Assembly (NCBI GenBank): GCA_937969125.1
Contig: CALBVA010000179.1
Location: forward strand, 1-11,277
Length of the DNA: 11,277 nt
Direction: 5' to 3'
DNA from: an uncultured Verrucomicrobiales bacterium
GTDB lineage: Bacteria; Verrucomicrobiota; Verrucomicrobiia; Verrucomicrobiales; Akkermansiaceae
The position numbers and the translations under genes were made by a program. The notes under the pieces were generated by a model that saw only the letters and a list, made by a program, of their open reading frames with translations, did no database searches and was not told the origin of the DNA. Shown here in pieces: positions 1 to 6,386 of this stretch (positions are counted from its first letter, which is position 1; every line of letters begins with the position of its first letter).

Positions 1-516
1 CCCTCAATCTCCATTTATGCCAAGGAACTCATCACCGACTACGGTGTGAAAAATCTCATCCGCGTCGGCAGCTGTGGAGCTGTCTCGAAAAAGGTGAAGG
101 TTCGCGATGTTCTTATCGGGATGGGCGGCTGCACCGATAGCGGGGTCAATCGCGCCCGCTTCGGCGGATATGATTTTGCCGCCATCGCCGACTACGACCT
201 ACTGGAGGCCCACGTCAATGCCGCCCGCGAACTCGATGTCCCCGTCACGGTGGGAAATCTTTTTTCGGCCGATCTCTTCTACACTCCGAAGGCGGAAATG
301 TTCGACCACATGGAGAAGCTCGGTGTCCTCGGTGTGGAGATGGAAGCGGCGGGCCTCTATGGCGTTTGTGCAGAATTCGGCGCACGCGGCATGGCCATCT
401 GCACGGTCAGCGACCACATCCGCACCGGTGAAAGTACTACCAGCGAGGAGCGCGAAAAGAGCTTCACTGCTATGATGAAGGTGGCCTTGGAAGCTGCTAA
501 AAAAGTCGCCTCGTAG
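1..516 (+). CDS. deoD: Purine nucleoside phosphorylase, DeoD type (5' end outside window)
   Basis: Catalyses reversible phosphorolysis of purine (deoxy)nucleosides to free base and (deoxy)ribose 1-phosphate in cytoplasmic nucleoside salvage. The frame is open from base 1, so about the first 65-70 residues of a roughly 239-residue protein are missing. The visible 171 residues follow E. coli DeoD almost block by block: the segment SIYAKELITDYGV, then RVGSCGAV, IGMGGCTDSGVNR, VGNLFSADLFY and GVEMEAAGLYG. The catalytic region SDHIRTGESTTSEER is present, with the Asp (codon 412-414) and the Arg equivalent to E. coli Asp204 and Arg217, so the enzyme should be active. The first internal ATG (position 46) is not the start, because the family match continues upstream of it. 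One base separates its stop from cdd, which suggests one operon. Identification is secure. Confidence 0.96.
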   Translation, partial: PSISIYAKELITDYGVKNLIRVGSCGAVSKKVKVRDVLIGMGGCTDSGVNRARFGGYDFAAIADYDLLEAHVNAARELDVPVTVGNLFSADLFYTPKAEMFDHMEKLGVLGVEMEAAGLYGVCAEFGARGMAICTVSDHIRTGESTTSEEREKSFTAMMKVALEAAKKVAS

Positions 517-517
517 G

Positions 518-907
518 ATGATGACGGACCAGGAACTCGTGGATCGTGCCCTCGCCGTGCGCGAATGTGCCTACGCGCCCTACTCGCAGTTCTCTGTCGG
601 TGCTGTTCTTCTTGGAAAATCAGGAGAAATTTATGCCGGAACCAATGTCGAAAACGCCTCCTACGGTCTCACCATCTGCGCCGAACGCAGCGCGGTCTTT
701 TCTGCCATCGCCGCCGGTGAGCGTGAGTTCGAAGCTGTCGCGATCGTGGTCAAAGGAGCCGGCAGCCCCTGCGGGGCCTGCCGTCAGGTCCTCTCCGAGT
801 TTCATCCCTCCCTCCGCGTTATTCTCGCCGACGAACATGGAAAAATTGCGGACGTCCTCTCCCTCGCCGACCTCCTCCCACGCTCTTTCGGTCCGCATTC
901 GCTGTGA
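518..907 (+). CDS. cdd: Cytidine deaminase, tetrameric type
   Basis: Hydrolytic deamination of cytidine and deoxycytidine to uridine and deoxyuridine, a zinc enzyme of pyrimidine salvage in the cytoplasm. At 129 aa it has the length of the small homotetrameric class. Seen directly: the N-terminal YAPYSQFSVGA substrate-binding block (19-29), NVENASYG (43-50), the CAERSA zinc motif with Cys54 and proton-shuttle Glu56, and PCGACRQ with zinc ligands Cys85 and Cys88. The C-terminal LLPRSFGP is also typical of the family. The gene begins one base after the deoD stop; two consecutive ATG codons (518 and 521) are equally possible starts, with a weak AGGA at the deoD stop favouring the second. Purine phosphorylase plus cytidine deaminase makes a coherent salvage operon. 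Nothing is missing or odd in the protein. Confidence 0.97.
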   Translation: MMTDQELVDRALAVRECAYAPYSQFSVGAVLLGKSGEIYAGTNVENASYGLTICAERSAVFSAIAAGEREFEAVAIVVKGAGSPCGACRQVLSEFHPSLRVILADEHGKIADVLSLADLLPRSFGPHSL

Positions 908-1029
908 CGCGACCTAGAGAGTAGGCTAGGGTTTCTCTCAACGAAGAGCTATCGTGGCACGATGACGTTCAGACGCAGCTTTGTTTCCGGACAGAGGTTT
1001 TGAGCTGCCAATAGTGATCCAGTCTCCTC

Positions 1030-1647
1030 TTAGTCCTGCCGTTCGAGAAAATTCTTCAACAAAGCCAGTCCCGCATGCTGGCTTTTTTCCGGGTGAAATT
1101 GGGTCGCTAGAAGGGCTCCGCGCTCGATGGCCGCGCAGAAATTCTCCTGCCCATATTCACAGGTCGCGGTGACTAGCTCCGCCTCCACTCCCTCGGGGTA
1201 GAAGGAGTGAACGAAGTAGAAGTAGGGCTCATTGTCAAAGCCTGCCCAATGGGGTGAGTCGGGCATCTTCAGGTCCACCGAGTTCCAGCCCATGTGCGGG
1301 ACTTTTACTCCGGTGCTGGTGAAGCGTTTGACGTGGCCCTTCACCACGCCGAGGCCTTTCGTGCCGGGCGATTCTTCGCTCGATTCAAAGAGTAGCTGGT
1401 AGCCGACACAGATACCGAAGTAGGGTTTTCCAGAGTCGATCCACTCCCGCAGTGGTTCGACGAGCCCTAGTCGCTCGAGACTTTCCATGCAGTCGCCAAA
1501 GGCACCTTGTCCTGGAAAAATCAGGTGAGTGTAATCGGCCAATTCCTCCGGCTTAGTGATGAGGACGGGGTCGTGTCCCAGAGAGCGGCAGGCATTGATG
1601 ACGCTGCGGAGATTTCCCCGCCCGTAATCGATCATTCCAAGTTTCAT
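1030..1647 (-). CDS. hisH: Imidazole glycerol phosphate synthase, glutaminase subunit HisH
   Basis: Class I glutamine amidotransferase subunit (205 aa) that makes ammonia from glutamine and passes it to HisF, for formation of imidazole glycerol phosphate and AICAR in histidine biosynthesis. Seen: N-terminal MIDYGRGNLRSV, typical of HisH; the nucleophile elbow GICVGYQLLF with Cys80; and TQFHPEKS with His185 and Glu187, completing the triad. The start of the protein and its length fit the family. Two positions differ from what I recall as common: the oxyanion strand reads PGQG (45-48) instead of PGVG, and the elbow is GICVGYQ instead of GICLGMQ. The gene follows hisB after 13 bases and is the last of the minus-strand block. 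hisF is not in the window. It faces cdd convergently across about 120 bases, with no convincing terminator. Confidence 0.96.
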   Translation of the reverse strand: MKLGMIDYGRGNLRSVINACRSLGHDPVLITKPEELADYTHLIFPGQGAFGDCMESLERLGLVEPLREWIDSGKPYFGICVGYQLLFESSEESPGTKGLGVVKGHVKRFTSTGVKVPHMGWNSVDLKMPDSPHWAGFDNEPYFYFVHSFYPEGVEAELVTATCEYGQENFCAAIERGALLATQFHPEKSQHAGLALLKNFLERQD

Positions 1648-1660
1648 GATCTAAGGTGTG

Positions 1661-2251
1661 CTAGAGGACATCCTTGGTGCTTGGGATGCCCGTCATGCGT
1701 GGATCATCCTCGGCAGCGGTGCGCAGTGCGCGAGCCATCGACTTGAAGATGGACTCCGCGATGTGGTGACCATCACGACCATAGAGTAGCTCGATGTGTA
1801 GATTACAACGCAGGTTCGCGGCGAGGGCGCGGCAGAATTCCTCCACGAGGGTAAAGGGGAAGTTCTGGGCGTCCGGGACGCGATCCGGGGTGCGCAGCTC
1901 CAGCTGGGGGCGATTGCTCAGGTCAATAACGGTCCGGCTCAGGGTCTCGTCCATGGGAACGTAGGCGTGCCCGTAGCGGCGGATGCCTGATTTATCTCCC
2001 AGAGCCTTTCGCAGGCATTCGCCAATCACAATGCCGGTGTCTTCCACGGTGTGGTGGAAGTCGACCTCGATGTCTCCATCCACTTCGACAGCGAGGTCGA
2101 TGAGGGAGTGCTTGGAGAAAAGGGTCAGCATGTGGTCGAAGAACGGAATGCCGGTCGCGATGTTTGAGGAGCCGTTACCATCGAGATTGAGGCTCAGCTT
2201 GATCTTCGTTTCGGCGGTATTCCGCTCCTGGGAGGCTTTACGATCGCTCAT
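1661..2251 (-). CDS. hisB: Imidazoleglycerol-phosphate dehydratase HisB (monofunctional)
   Basis: Manganese-dependent dehydration of imidazole glycerol phosphate to imidazole acetol phosphate, a cytoplasmic step of histidine biosynthesis. The 196-aa length equals the single-domain dehydratase, without the fused phosphatase of E. coli HisB. Seen: the NTAET start of the fold (11-15), FFDHML (37-42), DFHHTVEDTGI (64-74) and GRDGHHIAES (158-167), which carry the histidine and glutamate metal ligands of the duplicated half-domains. Next come FKSMARAL and the usual IPSTK near the C-terminus. No Shine-Dalgarno sequence is evident before the ATG. The upstream lipoprotein gene ends 38 bases before it and hisH starts 13 bases after it, so the three are probably co-transcribed. 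HisH acts just before HisB in the pathway. Confidence 0.97.
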   Translation of the reverse strand: MSDRKASQERNTAETKIKLSLNLDGNGSSNIATGIPFFDHMLTLFSKHSLIDLAVEVDGDIEVDFHHTVEDTGIVIGECLRKALGDKSGIRRYGHAYVPMDETLSRTVIDLSNRPQLELRTPDRVPDAQNFPFTLVEEFCRALAANLRCNLHIELLYGRDGHHIAESIFKSMARALRTAAEDDPRMTGIPSTKDVL

Positions 2252-2289
2252 GAAATCTAGGTGAAAGTTGATTGGGACAGTGCAGGGAA

Positions 2290-4608
2290 TTACTCGGAGG
2301 GCAAGATTTCTTGCGGAGCAGGACGGGACGATTCTTTTCCGGAGATTATCTTGGCGAGTAGCTTCTCGAGGGCGGCACTTTCCGAAGTTTGGCCGAGAAC
2401 CTTCCCTCCCCGAATCAGAGAAACAGATGCTTCACCAATGCGGGCGGGCACCATGTCCAGATCTGCTAGAGGAGCCTCTCCACTTTCCGCACGCACGGTG
2501 AGAAAAGGGAGGTGCTTTTGGGAGTTGAGGACGGTGAGAAGTGCCCGGCTGGCGGCGGACGAGCGATCTCCCTGGACCACCGCGATGAGGTCCTCATCAC
2601 CGAGGGCGCATGCTGCGATGAAATCGGTGTGATTGACTGTCGATTGACCTGCAAGCAGAGCGAGTTCCTTCTGGATTCGTTTTCTTAAATCAATGAACTC
2701 TTCCTTCCCTGTCAAAACGGCCAGTCGGGCACTGGCAAGGGCCGAGAGTCCGAGTGAGGAGTCGGAAAAGATCATGCTACGGTGGGTAAAGCGTAATGGG
2801 ATGAGACATTCCTCCTTCGGCACTTCGGCGGGAAGTCGATCGGTTCCATCAAGTTTGATCAGGGCCTCACCGTAGAGATTCGTCGCTTCCTTTAGCCAAA
2901 TTGGATCTAGCGTGGCTTGATATAGATCGAGACAGAGCAGGGTGATCAGGCTGTAGTCCATTAAGCGGGCTGAGATGGCGGAGTCCCCGTGAACTAGGCG
3001 GACCAGTCCACGGCCTTCAAGCCGGTGTGTTTTCAGTAGTTTACGAGTCTCATCGACCACCGCAGACAGCATCGCGGGCTCTGCCTGGATCATTGCTCCA
3101 ACCAGTTCTGCTCGTAGAATGAGGGCTAGATCCGATAGGGTGTGGACGGATTCCGTGAGAAACTTGCCCTTGTCCATCCGGTGCGCCAGTAAGTCAGCTT
3201 TGATCTTGGTCAATCGGCCTTCGATCTCGTCCGGAGTTTGACCAAATTTTTTAGCCAGCTCTGCGATTGAAGCACGGTTTCGAAGAGTGTTTAGACGGAA
3301 GTAATCACCCAATGGATCCACGGTGGAGGGGATGTTTCCCTCCTTTTTCAAGGAGAAAGCCGCGATGGCTAGATCTCGGTCTTTCTCGGCGACGACCATT
3401 TTAAGTGAGGGCCAGTCGATCAAAAATAACCCCGGCTCATCATGATCGTTCATCGGGGCGATCATTGAGCGTTTTTGTTCTAGCCAGAGAGTTCTGACAT
3501 TTTTCAACACGCCCATTCCCTCGGCGGTGATTTTGGGGTCGTTCAGAATCGTCCCGACTCTCAGGAGCAGTCGCGCAACTCGAGCTTGTGAGGTAATGTT
3601 TTTGGTGAAGGTGGGCAATGACCAGTCGGTTGTGCGACGAGCATAGTAGTAACAATCATCAAGGGGGTCCTTGATGGCGCCATTGAGAAGTTCCGCTGTG
3701 ATTTCGGTGACAGCCTTGGAGCAGCGCGCCCGAACCTCGTCCGTGAATTGGTCTGAGACGATGCCCAGGGCGAGAAGATTCAGGCTACTGGTGGGCAGCA
3801 GTCCGCCAATGTAATCGAGATCCTTATCTCCGGCACTGTAGAGAGAGCTCATCTGACGGGTGTAGCGGCGGAAGGTCTCATTCCGTCCATGATCCACCGC
3901 AGTCAGGTCGGTCTTAATCTGTGTTTTAAGTTCGTCGGGTTCCAGTTCGGAGAGTGGGGTGTGGCGTTGTTGGCGGCCCTCATTGTCCCGTTTGCTGTTT
4001 TTGACGGTGTAGAGAGAGCTCTCCTCCCAAATTTTGATGACCATAGCTGAATAATTCCGGATGAGGTTATTTAGCTGGCGTTCCTCCTTCCCGGTAATGG
4101 GAATCCAAGTCACCGGTGAGCCTTCATGACTCATCCAGATCGCAGTGGGAAAGGAAGTGGAGCGCTGTAGTTCGCTGGAGAGGAAGAAGGAGATGAGCCC
4201 CAGTTCAGGATGCGAGTAGGTGTCTGCAAGCGCACAAACAAAATTCTCCGAGAGAAGGTTTCGGATGCTGGGGGTATTGGCGATGTGATCAGTGACCGTT
4301 TTAGTTTCCCCACCGAGCGAAGAGCCAACTAACAGAAAGAGAGGCTTTTGGGCCTTTCGTGCCTTCTCCAGAATTTCGGAATCCCACTGTTGCCAGGGGA
4401 ACGGGTCATCCTTTATTCCTCTCAAAAGATCAGTCTCGGCGGTAGAGAGCTCGTTTTTAAGATCTCCCAAGGCGAGGGTCGGCTCCTCTCCAGCAAAGTA
4501 GTTTACTTCTTCAAAACGGTCTTTTTTCGCGGATTCCGTCTTCTGTTCGCAGGATAGCAAGGTAATGGGAACAAGAATACCGGCGAGAATGGTAGAGAGG
4601 CGGATCAT
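2290..4608 (-). CDS. Predicted lipoprotein, degenerate YyaL/SPATA20 (DUF255)-like protein
   Basis: A 772-aa protein with a lipoprotein signal peptide: hydrophobic residues 4-18, then LLSC with the lipidated Cys at 20. Residues about 67-170 follow the thioredoxin-like N-terminal domain of the YyaL/SPATA20 family: W..W..E.LEKARK..KPLFLLVG (72-95), LSENFV (119-124), SFPTAIW (152-158). The rest resembles the family's alpha/alpha-barrel, notably LAKKFGQTPDEIEGRL (451-466) and DYSLITLLCLDLYQATLDP (551-569). Key family motifs are lost: the CHWCH-type cysteine motif is replaced by SSLGGET (96-102), and the barrel motif PHFEKMLYD by PTFTKNITS (332-340). Family members are usually cytoplasmic; this one should be membrane-anchored in the envelope. 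The function is unknown, and the motif losses suggest a structural or binding role. The gene heads the block with hisB and hisH and looks slightly AT-richer than the ABC gene. The ATG at 4608 is supported by the signal peptide. Confidence 0.82.
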   Translation of the reverse strand: MIRLSTILAGILVPITLLSCEQKTESAKKDRFEEVNYFAGEEPTLALGDLKNELSTAETDLLRGIKDDPFPWQQWDSEILEKARKAQKPLFLLVGSSLGGETKTVTDHIANTPSIRNLLSENFVCALADTYSHPELGLISFFLSSELQRSTSFPTAIWMSHEGSPVTWIPITGKEERQLNNLIRNYSAMVIKIWEESSLYTVKNSKRDNEGRQQRHTPLSELEPDELKTQIKTDLTAVDHGRNETFRRYTRQMSSLYSAGDKDLDYIGGLLPTSSLNLLALGIVSDQFTDEVRARCSKAVTEITAELLNGAIKDPLDDCYYYARRTTDWSLPTFTKNITSQARVARLLLRVGTILNDPKITAEGMGVLKNVRTLWLEQKRSMIAPMNDHDEPGLFLIDWPSLKMVVAEKDRDLAIAAFSLKKEGNIPSTVDPLGDYFRLNTLRNRASIAELAKKFGQTPDEIEGRLTKIKADLLAHRMDKGKFLTESVHTLSDLALILRAELVGAMIQAEPAMLSAVVDETRKLLKTHRLEGRGLVRLVHGDSAISARLMDYSLITLLCLDLYQATLDPIWLKEATNLYGEALIKLDGTDRLPAEVPKEECLIPLRFTHRSMIFSDSSLGLSALASARLAVLTGKEEFIDLRKRIQKELALLAGQSTVNHTDFIAACALGDEDLIAVVQGDRSSAASRALLTVLNSQKHLPFLTVRAESGEAPLADLDMVPARIGEASVSLIRGGKVLGQTSESAALEKLLAKIISGKESSRPAPQEILPSE

Positions 4609-4773
4609 ATCAAAGAGTTAGGAGGGGATTGTGTAGACGAGTGAGCATAGGAAAATTAATGGAAATGACCAGACAAAGGGGGGCTGGAATGTTTAGCTCG
4701 CTGCCGCAAGGGCTTGCTCCTTAGAGTTCGCTCTCTTAGTGCAGCAGGCAGCTCATCCTTGGAAAATGCTTTT
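4609..4773. promoter_or_regulatory. Divergent intergenic region between lipoprotein gene and parA-like gene
   Basis: About 165 bases separate the divergent starts (105 if the parA-like gene uses the earliest possible TTG at 4714). Promoters for both directions are expected here. I found no pair of -35 and -10 boxes with good spacing. On the minus strand a TATGCT lies upstream of the lipoprotein start, but its nearest TTG box (TTGTCT) is 21 bases away. There is no Shine-Dalgarno sequence before the lipoprotein ATG. The assignment rests on gene orientation only. Confidence 0.35.
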
Positions 4774-5568
4774 GTGTCAGGACCAGTGAATACCTTCACC
4801 ATTACCAGCCAAAAAGGCGGGGTCGGAAAGACGACTCTGGCCATTAATCTCGCCCACGCCTTTGCCCGCGATGGGAAGCGAACCCTGTTGATCGATTCAG
4901 ATCCACAGGGGTCGGTCGGGCTCTCATTGACCCGCCAAGCTCGCCATCTCACTGGCTTTCACGATTATTTAAAGGAGGAGGATCTCACCGCATCGGGGAT
5001 CATTGTCCCGACTCGTCTGGAGACCCTCGGCCTGGTCACCTGCGGTCGAAGAGGCGACGCTGCACCAGGAGGAGAGCTTCGGCCAAGGGTTGGGCGATTT
5101 TTAAGCGAAGTCACAGCACTCGAATACGAGATCTGTATCATCGATACCGCCACCGGGCTTTCCGGGGTGACTGCCGAGATTCTGAACATTTCTACCAACG
5201 TCGTTATTCCCCAGCAGGCCGAACCTCTCGGAATGCGTTCCTTACCTAAACTTCTGAAGTCCCTCACTAGCGTGCGGAGAACGAATCCTGGACTCCACGC
5301 CCCGGGAGCCGTCCTGACGATGCTGAATCGTGACCTACCCGAGAGTCGAGATTCTGCGGCTGATCTCCGTAGGTTACTCCCTCCGGAGATGGTGATGAGA
5401 ACGGAGATCCCACGTGACGATATTTTCGTGAAAGCCAGTGCCCGCGGACTTCCGGTCGGTGAATTACAGGAGGGAGGCGAAGCCCTTGCGATCTTTGATC
5501 AACTACGCGCTGAGTTGGAAAAGAGAATGACTCCCGCCAAGCCCTCGGTTAAGCAAACATCAGTTTAG
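4774..5568 (+). CDS. ParA/Soj/MinD-family ATPase
   Basis: A ParA-family (SIMIBI) P-loop ATPase; such proteins dimerise on ATP binding and position cargo on the nucleoid or membrane. With a GTG start at 4774 it is 264 aa, normal for Soj-type ParA. Seen: the deviant Walker A motif KGGVGKTT (14-21) with signature Lys14 and Lys19, Walker A' IDSDPQG (40-46), and a Walker B-like ICIIDTATG around Asp124. The VVIPQQAEPLGMRSL stretch matches the usual strand after Walker B. No in-frame ATG exists near the start. TTG at 4714 or 4759 and GTG at 4774 or 4786 are alternatives; 4774 was chosen because a GGAAAA lies 10 bases upstream and the P-loop then sits near residue 14. No parB follows. The next gene, a Roadblock-like protein, starts two bases after this stop, so the two are probably translationally coupled. 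It ends in a short hydrophilic tail. Not a chromosomal parA in the usual parAB context. Confidence 0.88.
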   Translation: MSGPVNTFTITSQKGGVGKTTLAINLAHAFARDGKRTLLIDSDPQGSVGLSLTRQARHLTGFHDYLKEEDLTASGIIVPTRLETLGLVTCGRRGDAAPGGELRPRVGRFLSEVTALEYEICIIDTATGLSGVTAEILNISTNVVIPQQAEPLGMRSLPKLLKSLTSVRRTNPGLHAPGAVLTMLNRDLPESRDSAADLRRLLPPEMVMRTEIPRDDIFVKASARGLPVGELQEGGEALAIFDQLRAELEKRMTPAKPSVKQTSV

Positions 5569-5570
5569 AT

Positions 5571-6386
5571 ATGGATAGCGAATCAGTGAATGAGTGGCTG
5601 GACGTCGATGAAGTGAGGTCGCTTGCCGAAGCCCTGATGGTGCCTTTGCCTGTGTCCGGGGGTGATTCTCCGGCTGCTGATGACGGCGGGAGCCCCGAAG
5701 AGTTCGTGGGGGAAGGTGGACGTGTGATCAATCCTCCCCATCTTAAAAGTCCGCAACAGATCGGCCACGCGCCTGCCTCACCGGTTTCGAATACCTCTGA
5801 CCCGGTGCCCATCGCCCCTCCGGTCGGAGCTCCGGCACCTATCCATGGGAGTCAGCATAAGCCGACCCAGCCCCAGCCCTCCCGCCCGTCTCCTCTGGAA
5901 GCGGCCAGACTGGCAAAGGCCCCGCAGGCTCTTCGCCCTCCATCACAGCTTCAGGCAGAACCGGAGGAACTCGATTTGTCGCCCCCGCAGACCTCGTCAG
6001 CCTTTGCCGGGCCGTCAAAGGGCCCCGATCAAGAAGCCCGCCTCCAGGCTTTCGGCATCTGGCTGAAAAAGGAAATCCCTACCTATGCTTTTTTTATCTG
6101 CGACCGTCACGGCGAGGTGATGATAGATGAAGTCGGAAGTGAAAAACTGATCAAGGTCGCCCGAACCCTGGCCCACGCATCCACTGGAGCGGTTGGTCGG
6201 TTCGGGGATATCCGTCAAACGAACAGCCTGCACGTCAAGGTCGGGCCGGATAAGATGATGGAGGTCATTCCCCGCCAATGTGACTTCGGGTTAGTGGTTC
6301 TCGGTCTCATTGTCCGACGGCCAATCTCGCCGGAAGCGGTGGCCTCGGTCTCCGAAGCTTTGACAAAGGCCTTTGCCAAACAATGA
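5571..6386 (+). CDS. Proline-rich linker protein with C-terminal Roadblock/LC7-like domain
   Basis: A 271-aa protein in three parts. Residues 1-26 are acidic and look helical (SVNEWLDVDEVRSLAEAL). Residues 27-150 are rich in Pro, Ala, Ser and Gln with no fold expected. Residues 153-271 have the strand-helix order of a Roadblock/LC7 domain: AFFICDRHGEVMID (two strands), SEKLIKVARTLAHAS (helix), SLHVKVGPDKMMEVIP and FGLVVLGLIV (strands), then a C-terminal helix SPEAVASVSEALTKAF. Roadblock proteins usually form dimers and regulate small GTPases, as MglB does with MglA. There is no GTPase here; the partner by context is the ParA-like ATPase, whose stop lies two bases upstream. There are no membrane segments or signal peptide. 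Domain assignment is from predicted topology and sequence pattern, not from a search. The stop abuts the stop of the opposing ABC gene. Confidence 0.72.
   Translation: MDSESVNEWLDVDEVRSLAEALMVPLPVSGGDSPAADDGGSPEEFVGEGGRVINPPHLKSPQQIGHAPASPVSNTSDPVPIAPPVGAPAPIHGSQHKPTQPQPSRPSPLEAARLAKAPQALRPPSQLQAEPEELDLSPPQTSSAFAGPSKGPDQEARLQAFGIWLKKEIPTYAFFICDRHGEVMIDEVGSEKLIKVARTLAHASTGAVGRFGDIRQTNSLHVKVGPDKMMEVIPRQCDFGLVVLGLIVRRPISPEAVASVSEALTKAFAKQ

Noticed and set aside
951..963. Small hairpin ATCGT-GGC-ACGAT between the convergent cdd and hisH genes, considered as a terminator.
   Set aside because: The stem is five base pairs and no T-run follows on either strand.
975..1008. GCAGCT and AGCTGC inverted repeat with a 22-base loop.
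   Set aside because: Six base pairs with a long loop occur often by chance, and there is no terminator or operator context.
4774..6386. A plasmid or chromosome partition locus with a nearby replication origin.
   Set aside because: There is no ParB-like helix-turn-helix protein, no parS-like palindromes noticed, and no replication gene; the partner has a Roadblock-like domain.
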